DNA of 64,000 nt from an uncultured Christensenellaceae bacterium (GCA_910586945.1 CAJULO010000003.1:33530-97529); one strand, 5' to 3'. Positions 1-9,398 are shown, counted from the first letter of the stretch. Notes: generated from the letters alone by a model not told the origin. Translations and numbers: made by a program.

Positions 1-1086
1 AGATTTTATTGTTTCAAGTTGTGCAGAATGTACACATACTACAAGAACAGCTTTGGGTAAATGCGTATAACCTCCTATACCTTGCATAACAGTTATTCCT
101 CTGTGACAATGTGTTACAAGATATTCATTCATTTCTGCTTCTTTTGTAGTAATAATTTGACATAGATAAGATTGAGAGATACCCATTAAAACTAAATCAG
201 TTGTCTTAGTGGCAACTAAAATTTGCACTAGAGAATAGAAAATAATAGCTAAAATATTGTATAAAACTTCCATCCCAGATACACCATGTGTGTCGTGCAT
301 ACCGAGAACAATAGCACTTGCTATGACAATAATAGCATCAAAAATAGCTATCCAAGTACTGATAGAAAAGAATTTAAACCATGAATTAAATTCTCTACCA
401 AGCAATTCTGTTCCGCCACTAGAAATTTTAAATTTTATAAATAAGCCGATGGCAAAACCTTTAATAATTCCACCAACTACTGCTGCAATTAGAGGGTTAT
501 TGATGAAAGTAACATATCCTTTATTTTCTTCGGTACGGCGAAAAAATATGCGATGAAAGTATATGATTAAAAAGATAATGATTGCAATAAGCAAAAAATC
601 TATGATTAAAAAAATGATAGTTTTTTTATGTTTATCTTTTTTTTCTTTATTTGACAAAGTTCTTATTAAGCCAAGAATAAATAAAAGTAGTACTGTTAAA
701 AATAAAAAAGTTCCATTTGTCAAAGCTTTAAAAAGTAGACCTTGTATATATTCTGTTGCTACAAAGTCTACAGGGATTAGAAATGCTTCAGACAACATAC
801 TACTTAAAAAAATTGTAAGTAGACAACGACTGATAAACTTCCAACCAAATTTAAGTAAGCCAATCAATAAAATAGGAATGTTCAATACTAAAATAAATAA
901 ACCTAAAACACTAATGCCTGGAATAACTTTATCAAGCATAGTAGCAATACCCGCAACGCCACCAGTAATGATGTTATTGCTATATAAAAAGAAGTTGATT
1001 GCTGTAGCATATAAAATACATGCAACAACTAACATACTATAGCGTAAACTTTCTTTTTTCAAATACTCTTTTCTTTCTGCTTCCAT
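1..1086 (-). CDS. YitT-family membrane protein (partial, 3' end outside window)
   Basis: The reverse strand is open from an ATG at 1086 (preceded by an AGG-type ribosome site) to the window edge: 362 codons with no stop. It reads as a multi-pass membrane protein. N-terminal helices carry the family-like 'NNIITGGVAGIA' segment, a glycine-rich 'SSGGTELLGR' motif lies near residue 220, and the cytoplasmic DUF2179 domain ends the visible part ('THCHRGITVMQGIGGY'). Members of this family are about 280-290 residues and their function is poorly defined. Here roughly residues 113-195 look like an extra block with two hydrophobic helices separated by a lysine-rich loop (NKEKKDKHKK), making the protein unusually long. 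It lies 51 bp downstream of pyk on the same strand and may be co-transcribed or use its own promoter near 1115-1145. Confidence 0.85.
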   Translation of the reverse strand, partial: MEAERKEYLKKESLRYSMLVVACILYATAINFFLYSNNIITGGVAGIATMLDKVIPGISVLGLFILVLNIPILLIGLLKFGWKFISRCLLTIFLSSMLSEAFLIPVDFVATEYIQGLLFKALTNGTFLFLTVLLLFILGLIRTLSNKEKKDKHKKTIIFLIIDFLLIAIIIFLIIYFHRIFFRRTEENKGYVTFINNPLIAAVVGGIIKGFAIGLFIKFKISSGGTELLGREFNSWFKFFSISTWIAIFDAIIVIASAIVLGMHDTHGVSGMEVLYNILAIIFYSLVQILVATKTTDLVLMGISQSYLCQIITTKEAEMNEYLVTHCHRGITVMQGIGGYTHLPKAVLVVCVHSAQLETIKS

Positions 1087-1137
1087 ACTGGACCTATCTC
1101 AATCACTTATTTTATAGTAAAGTATATGCAATAAAAA

Positions 1138-2520
1138 TTATAGTGCAAGTAAATATACAAAGTTATATTTACCAGAGATGACAACAACATTATCACCTTT
1201 TTTACAACCTTGTGTATGTGCAAGTTCTTTTGCCATTTTAATAAATTTTTCAATAGTGTCTACATCTTTTACAAAACAAGGTTCAACGCCCCAAATAGGA
1301 CCTAGAAAACGATAAGTTTTTTCATTTGCTGTCATACCTATTATATGAACATCAGAACGAAAACGAGATAATAATTCAGCAGTTCTTCCAAATTCAGTAT
1401 GTGCAATAATCAATTTAGCATTGACACTTTCTGCTAAAGTACTACCAGCATGTGCTAGAGCATCGTTGCTAGAAATAACAGCCATATTATGACGACCAAG
1501 TTCCATCTTCAAAAACTTTTCTGTATCTTGCGCAATACGCGTCATAGCTTGTACTGCTTCTAGTGGATATTTACCAGCCGCAGATTCGCCAGAGAGCATA
1601 ACAGCACTTGTACCATCATAAATAGCATTGGCAACATCTGTAATTTCAGCACGCGTAGGACGCGCTTGTGTAATCATAGATTCCAACATTTCAGTAGCAG
1701 TGATGCAGAATTTACCTGCTTTTCTGCATTTTTCAGCAAGTAATTTTTGAATATGTGGTAATTCTTCATATGGAATTTCAACACCCATATCACCACGAGC
1801 AATCATAAGTCCATCTGTTACAGCTAAAATTTTATCTATATTATCCACTCCAGTACGACTTTCAATTTTAGCAATCAATTTAATGCGTTCTTGTCCATGC
1901 TTTTTTGCTAAGGCACGAATATCTAAAATATCTTGTGCACAGGAGACAAAAGAACATGCAATCATATCAATATTTTGTGAAAAACCAAACTCAATATCTT
2001 TAATATCTTGTTCACTTAAATAGGTCATACTTAAATGTTTATCTGGCACAAACATTGATTTTTTATCAGAGGTGATACCACCAACAATAACTTTTGTATG
2101 AATATTGTTTCCAACAACTTTTTCAACCTTAAAAATAAGCAATCCGTTATTTAATAAAATAGTATCGCCTTTTTTCATATCGCCTGCAAGTCCTTTATAA
2201 CTTACAGAGACAATATGTTCATCCCCGATAATATCATCTGTGGTAAAGATAAATTCTTGCCCTTCTTTCAGTTCAACTTTGCCATTTTTAAAGGTTTTAA
2301 TACGAAGCTCCGGACCTTTTGTATCTAGCATAATTGGTAAGGAAACATTTAGTTCTTTACGCACTTCTTTAATTAAGTTGATATTGAAACCATGCTCCTC
2401 ATAACTTCCGTGTGAAAAATTCAAACGAGCAACATTCATACCGGCTTTTACCATAGCTGTGAGCATTTTTTTATTGCGTGAAGACGGTCCCAAAGTACAT
2501 ACAATTTTCGTTTTTTTCAT
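1138..2520 (-). CDS. pyk: Pyruvate kinase
   Basis: Catalyses phosphoenolpyruvate + ADP to pyruvate + ATP, the last step of glycolysis, in the cytoplasm. The N-terminus 'KTKIVCTLGPSS' and the barrel motifs 'ARLNFSHG', 'LDTKGPE', 'LIAKIES' and 'MIARGDMGVEIP' are all present. The ATG at 2520 is preferred over an upstream in-frame GTG at 2529 because a GGAG sits 8 nt before it. The resulting 460 residues fit a short pyruvate kinase without the C-terminal PEP-utiliser domain found in many Bacilli. A good promoter lies at 2562-2590. The gene supplies pyruvate that pta and ackA, 2-4 kb away, can later turn into acetate with ATP gain. Confidence 0.97.
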   Translation of the reverse strand: MKKTKIVCTLGPSSRNKKMLTAMVKAGMNVARLNFSHGSYEEHGFNINLIKEVRKELNVSLPIMLDTKGPELRIKTFKNGKVELKEGQEFIFTTDDIIGDEHIVSVSYKGLAGDMKKGDTILLNNGLLIFKVEKVVGNNIHTKVIVGGITSDKKSMFVPDKHLSMTYLSEQDIKDIEFGFSQNIDMIACSFVSCAQDILDIRALAKKHGQERIKLIAKIESRTGVDNIDKILAVTDGLMIARGDMGVEIPYEELPHIQKLLAEKCRKAGKFCITATEMLESMITQARPTRAEITDVANAIYDGTSAVMLSGESAAGKYPLEAVQAMTRIAQDTEKFLKMELGRHNMAVISSNDALAHAGSTLAESVNAKLIIAHTEFGRTAELLSRFRSDVHIIGMTANEKTYRFLGPIWGVEPCFVKDVDTIEKFIKMAKELAHTQGCKKGDNVVVISGKYNFVYLLAL

Positions 2521-2561
2521 AATAAACACTCCAAAATATAAAATTTTATTTCTCAGTAAAC

Positions 2562-2590
2562 ATTATAAAACTTTCAAAATAAAATAGCAA
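2562..2590 (-). promoter_or_regulatory. SigA-type promoter of pyk
   Basis: On the minus strand TTGCTA (2590-2585) is followed after 17 nt by a perfect TATAAT (2567-2562). Transcription would start near 2555, about 35 nt before the pyk start codon. It is back to back with the rnpB promoter. Confidence 0.75.
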
Positions 2591-2615
2591 GCATTTTTCC
2601 CGCTTTATTTTTTAT

Positions 2616-2644
2616 TTGACAATTTTCAGTCTTTCGGTTATACT
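2616..2644 (+). promoter_or_regulatory. SigA-type promoter of rnpB
   Basis: TTGACA at 2616-2621 and TATACT at 2639-2644 are separated by 17 nt. The predicted start, near 2651, falls just before the first pairing strand of the RNase P RNA. Confidence 0.85.
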
Positions 2645-2653
2645 AGAAATAAT

Positions 2654-2995
2654 GTTTAAGTTGCTTATACGGTCGCGTAGCTTTTATAGCTATGAGGAAA
2701 GTCCGAGCATTATAGAGTAAAGGCGTTGGCTAACGGCCAATGAAGGTGACTTCAAGGACAGTGCAACAGAAATAGACCGCATATACTATGTAAGGATGGA
2801 AAGGGGAGGTAAGAGCTCACCGACGCTTTGGCGACATAGCGTGCAATGTAAACCCCGCCTAATGCAAGATTGGGCAAATATCGTATAGGCTACTCGTCTG
2901 GTATTTGCCGTGAATATCGCTAGAAAAAATTGGCAACAGTTTTTCCAGATAGATGACCGTACACGACAGAACTCGGCTTACAAGCAAACTTAAAC
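2654..2995 (+). ncRNA. rnpB: RNase P RNA
   Basis: Catalytic RNA of ribonuclease P, which removes the 5' leader of precursor tRNAs. The conserved landmarks appear in order: GAGGAAAGTCC near 2693, the ACAGAAA block near 2766, GGTAAGAGCTCACCG near 2809 and ACAGAACTCGGCTTA near 2966. The ends pair (GTTTAAG at 2654-2660 with CTTAAAC at 2989-2995), which sets the boundaries. The section before ACAGAAA (GGCTAACGGCC, GGTGAC, GTGCAACAG) resembles type A RNA rather than the type B RNA of Bacillus, which favours a clostridial host. It is bracketed by a strong promoter and a terminator. Confidence 0.95.
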
Positions 2996-3000
2996 AGTTT

Positions 3001-3028
3001 ACTCTTTCTGATATAGAAAGAGTTTTTT
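3001..3028 (+). terminator. Terminator of rnpB
   Basis: ACTCTTTCT and AGAAAGAGT form a 9-bp stem with a short loop, followed by six T residues directly after the RNase P RNA. Confidence 0.85.
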
Positions 3029-3172
3029 ATTGCAAAATTAGGATATACAAAACACATATTGCCAAGATGAAAAATTTTATACAAAAAGAACAAAAACTAG
3101 TGTTGCAATGCTAACGATTTTTAGATGGATAAAATTTAAGAATTGCATGCTTCTATATACAAAAGTTCACAA

Positions 3173-4348
3173 TCAGTTGCGTGTTATTATTTGCAGTTTT
3201 TGACCACTTTGTTTTGTACATTGTTTATAAATATATGCAGCAAGTCTATCTTTATCATATATAGCTTGTGCAAATGGAGTTAAATTTTTAGGGAGAGTTC
3301 CTTGTATAATACTTGGAAAGTTTGCCTTTGATAACAAAGATAGAGTTTGCTGCATAGTGTCCTTATTGACAGCAAGTACCTTTAAATAGAGGGGATGATA
3401 AAAACTATTTTGTAATAAAGTTTTGTTTATCTGTAAAACGCCATTTGCAAAAATGCGTGCTATTCTTGTACTTGTATAGCGTTTACTTGTTGCCTCTTGT
3501 ATAACTTGTATATAATCTACATGTTTTGTAGTAAGTGCATACAATCTATTATGCAATCCTTCATTGCAGTCTTGTATTGTAGCGAAAAAATTCTTATCGC
3601 GTAAAATAGAATAAATTGCTAAATTTTCAAATTGTTTTTCTGCTTTTTTTGTGGCAAAGGATTTTAAATCATCAAGGACATAATATGGTAAATTATTTTC
3701 CACATTGATGTAGTTTTTTTCAAAAATTGCATGACGAATTGCTGTTGCTGATGAATAATTAGTATAGAGAGTTCTATCTAAATATTTTGCTCCTTTACGC
3801 AGTATAGGAATAGCTTGTATATCTGCCTGTAGCGTATGAATAGCTTTCAAATAGGCAATTGCTAAGATATTATTGGGAGTGCGTGCAATTTGAGCCAGTG
3901 CATTTAAGTGTAATTGTTCTAAAGTTTTTGTTTTTGATTGAATATAACTATTGCCTTTTTTCAAATGCTGTGTTATAATAGAAGTAAAGTTTGAATTTTC
4001 ATATAAAGTTGCAACTTGTTCCAGTAAATCTAAATTATCATTTTCAGTGCCAAATAGAATCTTTTTCACATTTGGTATGGATTTTAATAGATGAATTGCT
4101 CCTTTAGCAAAAAATTCAGCAGAAGATAGAGTATAAAGGGTAGGAAGTTCTACAACAATATCTGCCCCAGCAAAAATGGCATGTCTAGCACGCATACTTT
4201 TTTCTAAGATTGCAAGATTTCCTCGTTGTGTAAAATTGCCACTCATTAAACAGAGCACAAAATCGGCATGTTGCTTTGCTTGTTGCAGTAGATACATATG
4301 ACCATTGTGTAGTGGATTAAATTCACAAATAATTGCACAAATATTCAT
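3173..4348 (-). CDS. tmcAL: tRNA(Met) cytidine acetate ligase (TmcAL)
   Basis: The 391-residue protein belongs to the TmcAL (formerly YlbM) family, which uses acetate and ATP to make N4-acetylcytidine at the wobble base of elongator tRNA-Met. The nucleotidyltransferase signature 'CEFNPLHNGH' is at residues 8-17, followed by 'LMSGNFTQRG' and 'GADIVVELPT', all typical of the family. The gene is divergent from pta with a 90-bp shared upstream region. This neighbourhood makes sense, since acetate is the substrate of TmcAL and the product of the Pta-AckA pathway. The ribosome site (AAAAGG) is weak. Confidence 0.92.
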   Translation of the reverse strand: MNICAIICEFNPLHNGHMYLLQQAKQHADFVLCLMSGNFTQRGNLAILEKSMRARHAIFAGADIVVELPTLYTLSSAEFFAKGAIHLLKSIPNVKKILFGTENDNLDLLEQVATLYENSNFTSIITQHLKKGNSYIQSKTKTLEQLHLNALAQIARTPNNILAIAYLKAIHTLQADIQAIPILRKGAKYLDRTLYTNYSSATAIRHAIFEKNYINVENNLPYYVLDDLKSFATKKAEKQFENLAIYSILRDKNFFATIQDCNEGLHNRLYALTTKHVDYIQVIQEATSKRYTSTRIARIFANGVLQINKTLLQNSFYHPLYLKVLAVNKDTMQQTLSLLSKANFPSIIQGTLPKNLTPFAQAIYDKDRLAAYIYKQCTKQSGQKLQIITRN

Positions 4349-4438
4349 GTCAAACCTTTTACTTTTTGTAAAATTAGTTATACTAATTCTATAGAAATAA
4401 ATTTATTTATACTATAAAAATAGCATTTGAGGTGAAAT

Positions 4439-5440
4439 ATGTCAACATTATTTTTAAAAGAACTCCTTGAGAAGGCAACAAAATTAAACAAGCATGTAAT
4501 ACTATGCGAAGGAGAAGATAGCCGTGTAGTAGAAGCCAGTGCAAAAATTATTGCACAAAATTTAGCAAAAATCACTCTACTTGGTAATAGAGAGCAAATT
4601 GTCAAAGAAAATCCAACAATCAATCTTGCAGGAATAAACATTATTGACCCTAAGACAAGCGAAAAGAGAGCAGAATATGCAAAGCTTCTGTTTGAGCTTA
4701 GAAAGGAGAAGGGGTTGACGCGGGAACAGGCGGAAGAACTTTCTTATGACAACACATATTTTGGTATGTTGATGCTAAAGGCAGGAGATGCGGATGGAGT
4801 TGTTTCTGGAGCATGTCATTCAACTGCAAATATTTTGCGTCCAGCACTACAAATTATTAAGACAGCAAAAGGAGTACCATTGGTATCTGCATGTTTTGTA
4901 ATGATTGCTCCAGAGGGAGGAAATCAGTATTGTAAAGACGGAGCATTTATTTTTGGTGATTGTGGTTTAAATGAATCTCCAAATAGCGAACAACTTGCAG
5001 ATATTGCATATGCATCCGCACAGACAGCGAAAGCGATTGTAGGTGTTGAACCAAATATAGCGATGTTATCTTTTTCAACAAAAGGTAGTGCAAAACATCC
5101 AGAAGTACAAAAGGTGATTGATGCTACAAAAATTTTAAAAGAAAGATATCCATATTTAAATGTCGATGGCGAATTACAGTTTGATGCAAGTTTGGTACCA
5201 ACTGTTGCAAAATTAAAGGCGCCAGATTCTCTAGTAGCAGGAACGGCAAATGTATTTATCTTCCCAGACTTAAGTGCTGGTAATATTGGGTATAAAATTG
5301 CAGAAAGATTGGGTGGATTTCAAGCAGTAGGACCAATTTGTCAAGGTTTTGCAAAACCAGTAAATGATTTGTCTAGAGGATGCAAAGTGGATGATATAGT
5401 TGCAGCGGTTGCAATTACTGCCTTACAAACACAATTTTAA
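4439..5440 (+). CDS. pta: Phosphate acetyltransferase
   Basis: Converts acetyl-CoA and phosphate to acetyl phosphate and CoA. The 333-residue length matches the short Pta type that has only the catalytic domain. Family motifs include 'LCEGEDSRVVEA' near the N-terminus, 'ADGVVSGACHST' in the middle, and 'FPDLSAGNIGYKIAERLGG' with 'GPICQGFAKPVNDLSRGC' near the C-terminus. The ATG follows a GAGGTG ribosome site. ackA starts 11 bp downstream, so the two form an acetate-producing, ATP-yielding operon. Together with pyruvate kinase this indicates fermentative energy metabolism. Confidence 0.97.
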   Translation: MSTLFLKELLEKATKLNKHVILCEGEDSRVVEASAKIIAQNLAKITLLGNREQIVKENPTINLAGINIIDPKTSEKRAEYAKLLFELRKEKGLTREQAEELSYDNTYFGMLMLKAGDADGVVSGACHSTANILRPALQIIKTAKGVPLVSACFVMIAPEGGNQYCKDGAFIFGDCGLNESPNSEQLADIAYASAQTAKAIVGVEPNIAMLSFSTKGSAKHPEVQKVIDATKILKERYPYLNVDGELQFDASLVPTVAKLKAPDSLVAGTANVFIFPDLSAGNIGYKIAERLGGFQAVGPICQGFAKPVNDLSRGCKVDDIVAAVAITALQTQF

Positions 5441-5451
5441 AGGAGTTATTT

Positions 5452-6645
5452 ATGAAAATATTAGTTATCAATGCAGGTAGTTCTTCATTAAAATATCAAT
5501 TGATAGATATGACAACAGAAAATGTAATTGCAAAAGGGGCAGTCGAAAGAATTGGTATTGTTGGAAGCTTTTTAAAACAAAAAGTTGGAGATAAAGAAAA
5601 AGTAATCAATAAAGATTTAGCAAATCATAAAGAGGCAATCACACTTGTCTTTTGTGCTTTAGTAGATAAAGAATTTGGTGCAATTCAAGATATGAAAGAA
5701 GTAGACGCTGTAGGACACAGAGTTGTGCATAGCGGTGAAGATTTTAATAAAACAGTGCTTTTAAATGCAGAAGTTATGAAAATTTGTAAAAAGAATATTG
5801 AACTTGCACCACTACATATGCCTGCAAATATAGCTGGAATTGAAGCTTGTCTTGAAGTTATGCCAAATACACCAATGGGACTTGTATTTGATACTGCTTT
5901 TCATGCAAGTTTGCCAAAACATGCCTATATGTATGGGATAAAATATGAAGATTATGAAAATTATAAAATAAGAAAATATGGGTTTCATGGAACAAGTCAT
6001 AAATATGTATCACAAAATGCCATTGCATATCTAAAATTAGAAGGTAAAAATTCAAAAATCATCACTTGTCATTTAGGGAATGGTTCCTCTATCAGTGCTG
6101 TAAAAAATGGGGTATGTATGGATACTTCTATGGGCTTTACCCCACTTGCTGGAGTACTTATGGGTACTCGTTCAGGAGATATTGACCCAGCAATTATAGA
6201 ATTTTTAACAATAAAGAAAAACTTTACGATGCAACAAGCGATAAATTACTTAAATAAAGAGTGTGGAGTATATGGTATAAGTGGTGTTTCTAGTGACTTC
6301 AGAGATTTGTTTACCGCGATGAAAGAGGGCAACAAAAGAGCAAAACTAGCACTAGAGATGTTTGCATATCAAATTAAAAAATATATTGGTGCATATGTAG
6401 CAGCTATGAATGGTATTGATTGCCTTGTATTTACAGCTGGTATAGGGGAAAATGATGACTATATTCGTAGTCTAGTATGTAAAGATATGGAATGTTTTGG
6501 CATTGATATTGATTTAGAAGAAAATAAAATGCGTAAGAATAGTATAAGAGAATTAAATAAACCAAATAGTAAAACAAAAGTACTCATTGTACCTACAAAT
6601 GAAGAGCTTGCAATTGCAAGAGAAACAAAAGCATTATTACAATAA
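5452..6645 (+). CDS. ackA: Acetate kinase
   Basis: Transfers the phosphate of acetyl phosphate to ADP, giving acetate and ATP. The 397-residue ASKHA-fold protein begins with the phosphate-loop segment 'VINAGSSSLKYQL'. It also has 'GHRVVHSGE', 'FDTAFHAS', 'YGFHGTSH', 'CHLGNGSS' and 'GVLMGTRSGDIDP', and near the end 'FTAGIGEN'. Length and motif order are standard. The ribosome site AAAGGAG precedes the ATG by 7 nt, and the gene is the second of a pta-ackA pair. Confidence 0.98.
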   Translation: MKILVINAGSSSLKYQLIDMTTENVIAKGAVERIGIVGSFLKQKVGDKEKVINKDLANHKEAITLVFCALVDKEFGAIQDMKEVDAVGHRVVHSGEDFNKTVLLNAEVMKICKKNIELAPLHMPANIAGIEACLEVMPNTPMGLVFDTAFHASLPKHAYMYGIKYEDYENYKIRKYGFHGTSHKYVSQNAIAYLKLEGKNSKIITCHLGNGSSISAVKNGVCMDTSMGFTPLAGVLMGTRSGDIDPAIIEFLTIKKNFTMQQAINYLNKECGVYGISGVSSDFRDLFTAMKEGNKRAKLALEMFAYQIKKYIGAYVAAMNGIDCLVFTAGIGENDDYIRSLVCKDMECFGIDIDLEENKMRKNSIRELNKPNSKTKVLIVPTNEELAIARETKALLQ

Positions 6646-6680
6646 TATTTTTTATTTTTATAAAAATCTATTAAAATTAC

Positions 6681-6709
6681 TTGACAAATATTGAATTATT
6701 TTGTATTCT
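6681..6709 (+). promoter_or_regulatory. SigA-type promoter of rpmF
   Basis: TTGACA (6681-6686), 17-nt spacer, TATTCT (6704-6709). The rpmF start codon is about 30 nt downstream of the predicted transcription start. Confidence 0.75.
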
Positions 6710-6746
6710 ATATTAAGATAGAATAAATGGAAGAGTGAGGTGTATT

Positions 6747-6926
6747 ATGGCAGTTCCAAAGTGTAAGCAATCTAAGCAAAGAACAAATACGCGTTATGCA
6801 AATTTTAAAGCAGCTAGCCCAACACTTGTAGAATGTCCACATTGCCACGAATTTAAATTACCACATCGTGTTTGCAAAAAATGTGGTTACTATGCAGGTA
6901 AAGAAGTAGTAACTGTAAGTGAATAA
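6747..6926 (+). CDS. rpmF: Ribosomal protein bL32
   Basis: A 59-residue component of the large ribosomal subunit. It starts with the typical 'MAVPKCKQSK' and contains a four-cysteine zinc ribbon (CPHC at 36-39 and CKKC further on), so this is the zinc-binding form. The ATG at 6747 is chosen because the protein family begins MAVP and a GAGG lies 7 nt upstream; an in-frame GTG at 6735 would add four non-conserved residues. The gene has its own promoter and terminator and is transcribed alone, without the yceD homologue that often precedes it. Confidence 0.95.
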   Translation: MAVPKCKQSKQRTNTRYANFKAASPTLVECPHCHEFKLPHRVCKKCGYYAGKEVVTVSE

Positions 6927-6942
6927 TAGCTTTGTTTGTATT

Positions 6943-6975
6943 AGAATAGATAGTATATACTATCTATTCTTTTTT
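6943..6975 (+). terminator. Terminator of rpmF
   Basis: AGAATAGATAG pairs with CTATCTATTCT around a TATATA centre, followed by a run of T. Confidence 0.75.
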
Positions 6976-7080
6976 CTTTATAAAACCTACTAAATAAGTT
7001 GCAATAACTACTATTTTATAGGACAATATTTTTCAAAATATGTGTTATACTATAAACAAATTGAAAGTTAGAGGGGATAT

Positions 7081-9345
7081 ATGGAAATTACCTATAAAGT
7101 AAGTGGAATGACTTGTGCAGGATGTAGTTCCACTTTACAGCAAAAAGCTTCTAAATTAAAAGGCGTGGAGCATGTCTCTGTATATTTACTTGATGGCATA
7201 ATGGAAATGCAAGTCAATGATAAATTTGATGAAAAAGAACTTTTGACTCTTGTTTCTAAATTAGGATTTACTCTACATAAAGAAGGGCGGCAAGGGGATA
7301 TAGAAGAACAAGCAAAAGAGAAAAAAAGTATATTAGGATACAAACAACGCTTTATTATTTCCATTCTTTTTACAATACCACTCTTTTATATTACAATGTG
7401 TCATCATCATTTAAAGGCGCCATTGCCATCATTTTTGCATAATGCAAATAATTATGCACTGGCACAACTGCTATTTACAATTCCCATTTTAATTGTAAAC
7501 TATCAGTTTTTTATAGATGGTTTTAAAGGTTTATTTACTGGAAATGCTAATATGTTTTCCTTGATTACAATAGGAGCAACTTCAGCAATAATTTATAGTT
7601 TATTTATTATGTTTAGAATCAATATTTATCCAGACAATGTTATGCAAATTGTGATGGAACAACTTTTTTTTGAAGCTGCAGGCACAGTTTTAACTTTTGT
7701 AACTTTAGGAAAATGGTTGGAAGAGCGTTCAAAACAAAAAAGTAGTACAGAAATAGAAAAACTTTTAAAACTTATGCCAGAATTTGTTACTGTAAAAGAT
7801 GGAGAAAGTTGGGTGGAAAGAAAGTTGTCAGCAGTAAAAGTCGGTGATATTCTTCTTGTGAAAAAAGGAGAAAATATTCCAGCAGATGGCGAAATTATAT
7901 CTGGATATTCCTTTATAGATAAGGCAGCAATTACAGGTGAAAGTTTACCGGTTGAAGTAAATACTGGAGATAAAGTAAGTAGTGCCTCTATCAATACTGG
8001 CAATGCCTTTGAGATGCGTGTAGAAAAGATTGGCAAAGAAACTCTTCTTTCAAAAATTATACAAATGGTAAAAAACGCTGGTAGAAGTAAGGCACCAATT
8101 GAAAACTTGGTTGATAAAATTTCAGCAATTTTTGTACCTATAATTTTAGGTTTATCTACTTTAACCTTTGTAGTGTGGTCACTTATCACTGCTTTTACAA
8201 CTGGATTTTCTTTTGCAACAGCATTAAATTATGCAATTACTATTTTAGTCATATCTTGTCCGTGTGCTTTAGGACTTGCAACTCCTCTTGCAATTATGGT
8301 CGGTACTGGTAAAGGAGCAACATTAGGAATTTTATATAAAAATGCAGAAGCTATGCAATCTTTTGCAAAAGTTGATTGTATTCTTTTGGATAAAACAGCA
8401 ACAATAACAGAGGGAGAACTAAAAGTTAAAGATGTACTTATCTATGATAAAAATTTGTCGCAAAATGAGTTGCTATCCATTATGGCAAGTTGTGAGTCAC
8501 AATTAAAACATCCACTTGCTACATGTATTATGTCTTATGTAGCAGAACAAAAAATTGTCTTAACTAGTGTAGAAAATGTTGCATATGAAATAGGAAAAGG
8601 AGCAAGTTTTTATTATAAAGGAAAAAAATATTTTTTAGGTAATAGAAAGCTACTAGAAAAGCTTACACTATCTATACCACAAGCGTTGCAATCCTTGGAA
8701 GAAGAGGGTAAAACAGTAGTTTTATTGGCGGATGAGCAAAAAGTACTTGTTGGACTTTCCATTATGGATACTATAAAAGCTACAAGCAAGGATGCAATTT
8801 TGCATTGTAAGAATATGGGAATAGAAGTTGCAATGTTGACAGGGGATAATAGTCGTGTTGCAAAAGTCATAGCTGAGCAAGTAGGCATTGAAAAAGTGTA
8901 TAGCGAAGTTTTACCAGAAGATAAGCTAAATATTGTAAAAGAGAGTAAAAAATATGGTAAAGTAGTTATGGTAGGAGATGGCATAAATGATGCCCCTGCA
9001 CTAAAAGAGGCGGATATTGGTGTAGCAATAGGCAATGGAACAGATATAGCTATTGACTCTGCAGATATAGTTCTTGCCAGTGGAGACTTAATCAGTCTAG
9101 TAGATGGCATAAGACTCAGCATAGCAACTTCACGCAATATCAAACAAAATTTATTTTGGGCATTTGTATATAATATTTTAGCAATACCGTTTGCTGCTGG
9201 TATATTTGCATGGGCAGGAATCTCCTTAACACCATGGATGGGTGCTTTAGCAATGGTACTTAGTGATGTCTTTTTAGTTGCCAATGTGTTACGCTTAAAT
9301 ACTTTTAAGGGCATAAATAAAATAAAAAAGAAAAGAAAACAATAG
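7081..9345 (+). CDS. copA: Copper-type P1B ATPase with altered signature motifs
   Basis: A 754-residue heavy-metal pump. One N-terminal HMA domain carries C12-A-G-C15. Further on come the actuator motif 'ITGESLPVE', the membrane metal motif CPC at 393-395, an 'HP' nucleotide-site motif, 'MLTGDN' and 'VGDGINDAPAL'. CPC, the YN pair in 'AFVYN' and a C-terminal 'MxxS' segment are typical of Cu(I) export ATPases, so Cu(I) efflux is the best prediction. Two invariant-looking positions differ: the phosphorylation loop reads D437-K-T-A-T instead of DKTGT, and the last metal motif reads M725-V-L-S-D instead of MxxSS. No copZ chaperone or csoR/copY regulator is adjacent. The ribosome site is AGAGGGG. 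Confident as a P1B ATPase; metal choice is inferred. Confidence 0.88.
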   Translation: MEITYKVSGMTCAGCSSTLQQKASKLKGVEHVSVYLLDGIMEMQVNDKFDEKELLTLVSKLGFTLHKEGRQGDIEEQAKEKKSILGYKQRFIISILFTIPLFYITMCHHHLKAPLPSFLHNANNYALAQLLFTIPILIVNYQFFIDGFKGLFTGNANMFSLITIGATSAIIYSLFIMFRINIYPDNVMQIVMEQLFFEAAGTVLTFVTLGKWLEERSKQKSSTEIEKLLKLMPEFVTVKDGESWVERKLSAVKVGDILLVKKGENIPADGEIISGYSFIDKAAITGESLPVEVNTGDKVSSASINTGNAFEMRVEKIGKETLLSKIIQMVKNAGRSKAPIENLVDKISAIFVPIILGLSTLTFVVWSLITAFTTGFSFATALNYAITILVISCPCALGLATPLAIMVGTGKGATLGILYKNAEAMQSFAKVDCILLDKTATITEGELKVKDVLIYDKNLSQNELLSIMASCESQLKHPLATCIMSYVAEQKIVLTSVENVAYEIGKGASFYYKGKKYFLGNRKLLEKLTLSIPQALQSLEEEGKTVVLLADEQKVLVGLSIMDTIKATSKDAILHCKNMGIEVAMLTGDNSRVAKVIAEQVGIEKVYSEVLPEDKLNIVKESKKYGKVVMVGDGINDAPALKEADIGVAIGNGTDIAIDSADIVLASGDLISLVDGIRLSIATSRNIKQNLFWAFVYNILAIPFAAGIFAWAGISLTPWMGALAMVLSDVFLVANVLRLNTFKGINKIKKKRKQ

Positions 9346-9351
9346 AGTTTT

Positions 9352-9390
9352 AAAAATTTACCAACTATATTTAGTTGGTAAATTTTTTTA
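9352..9390 (+). terminator. Terminator of copA
   Basis: AAATTTACCAACTA pairs with TAGTTGGTAAATTT around a short loop and ends in T residues, just after the copA stop. Confidence 0.85.
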
Positions 9391-9398
9391 TTAAAAAG

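Noticed and set aside
257..1042. Two plus-strand frames rich in Ile/Lys/Pro
   Set aside because: They are the antisense of the minus-strand YitT-type membrane protein, which has a ribosome site, family motifs and continuous frame to the window edge.
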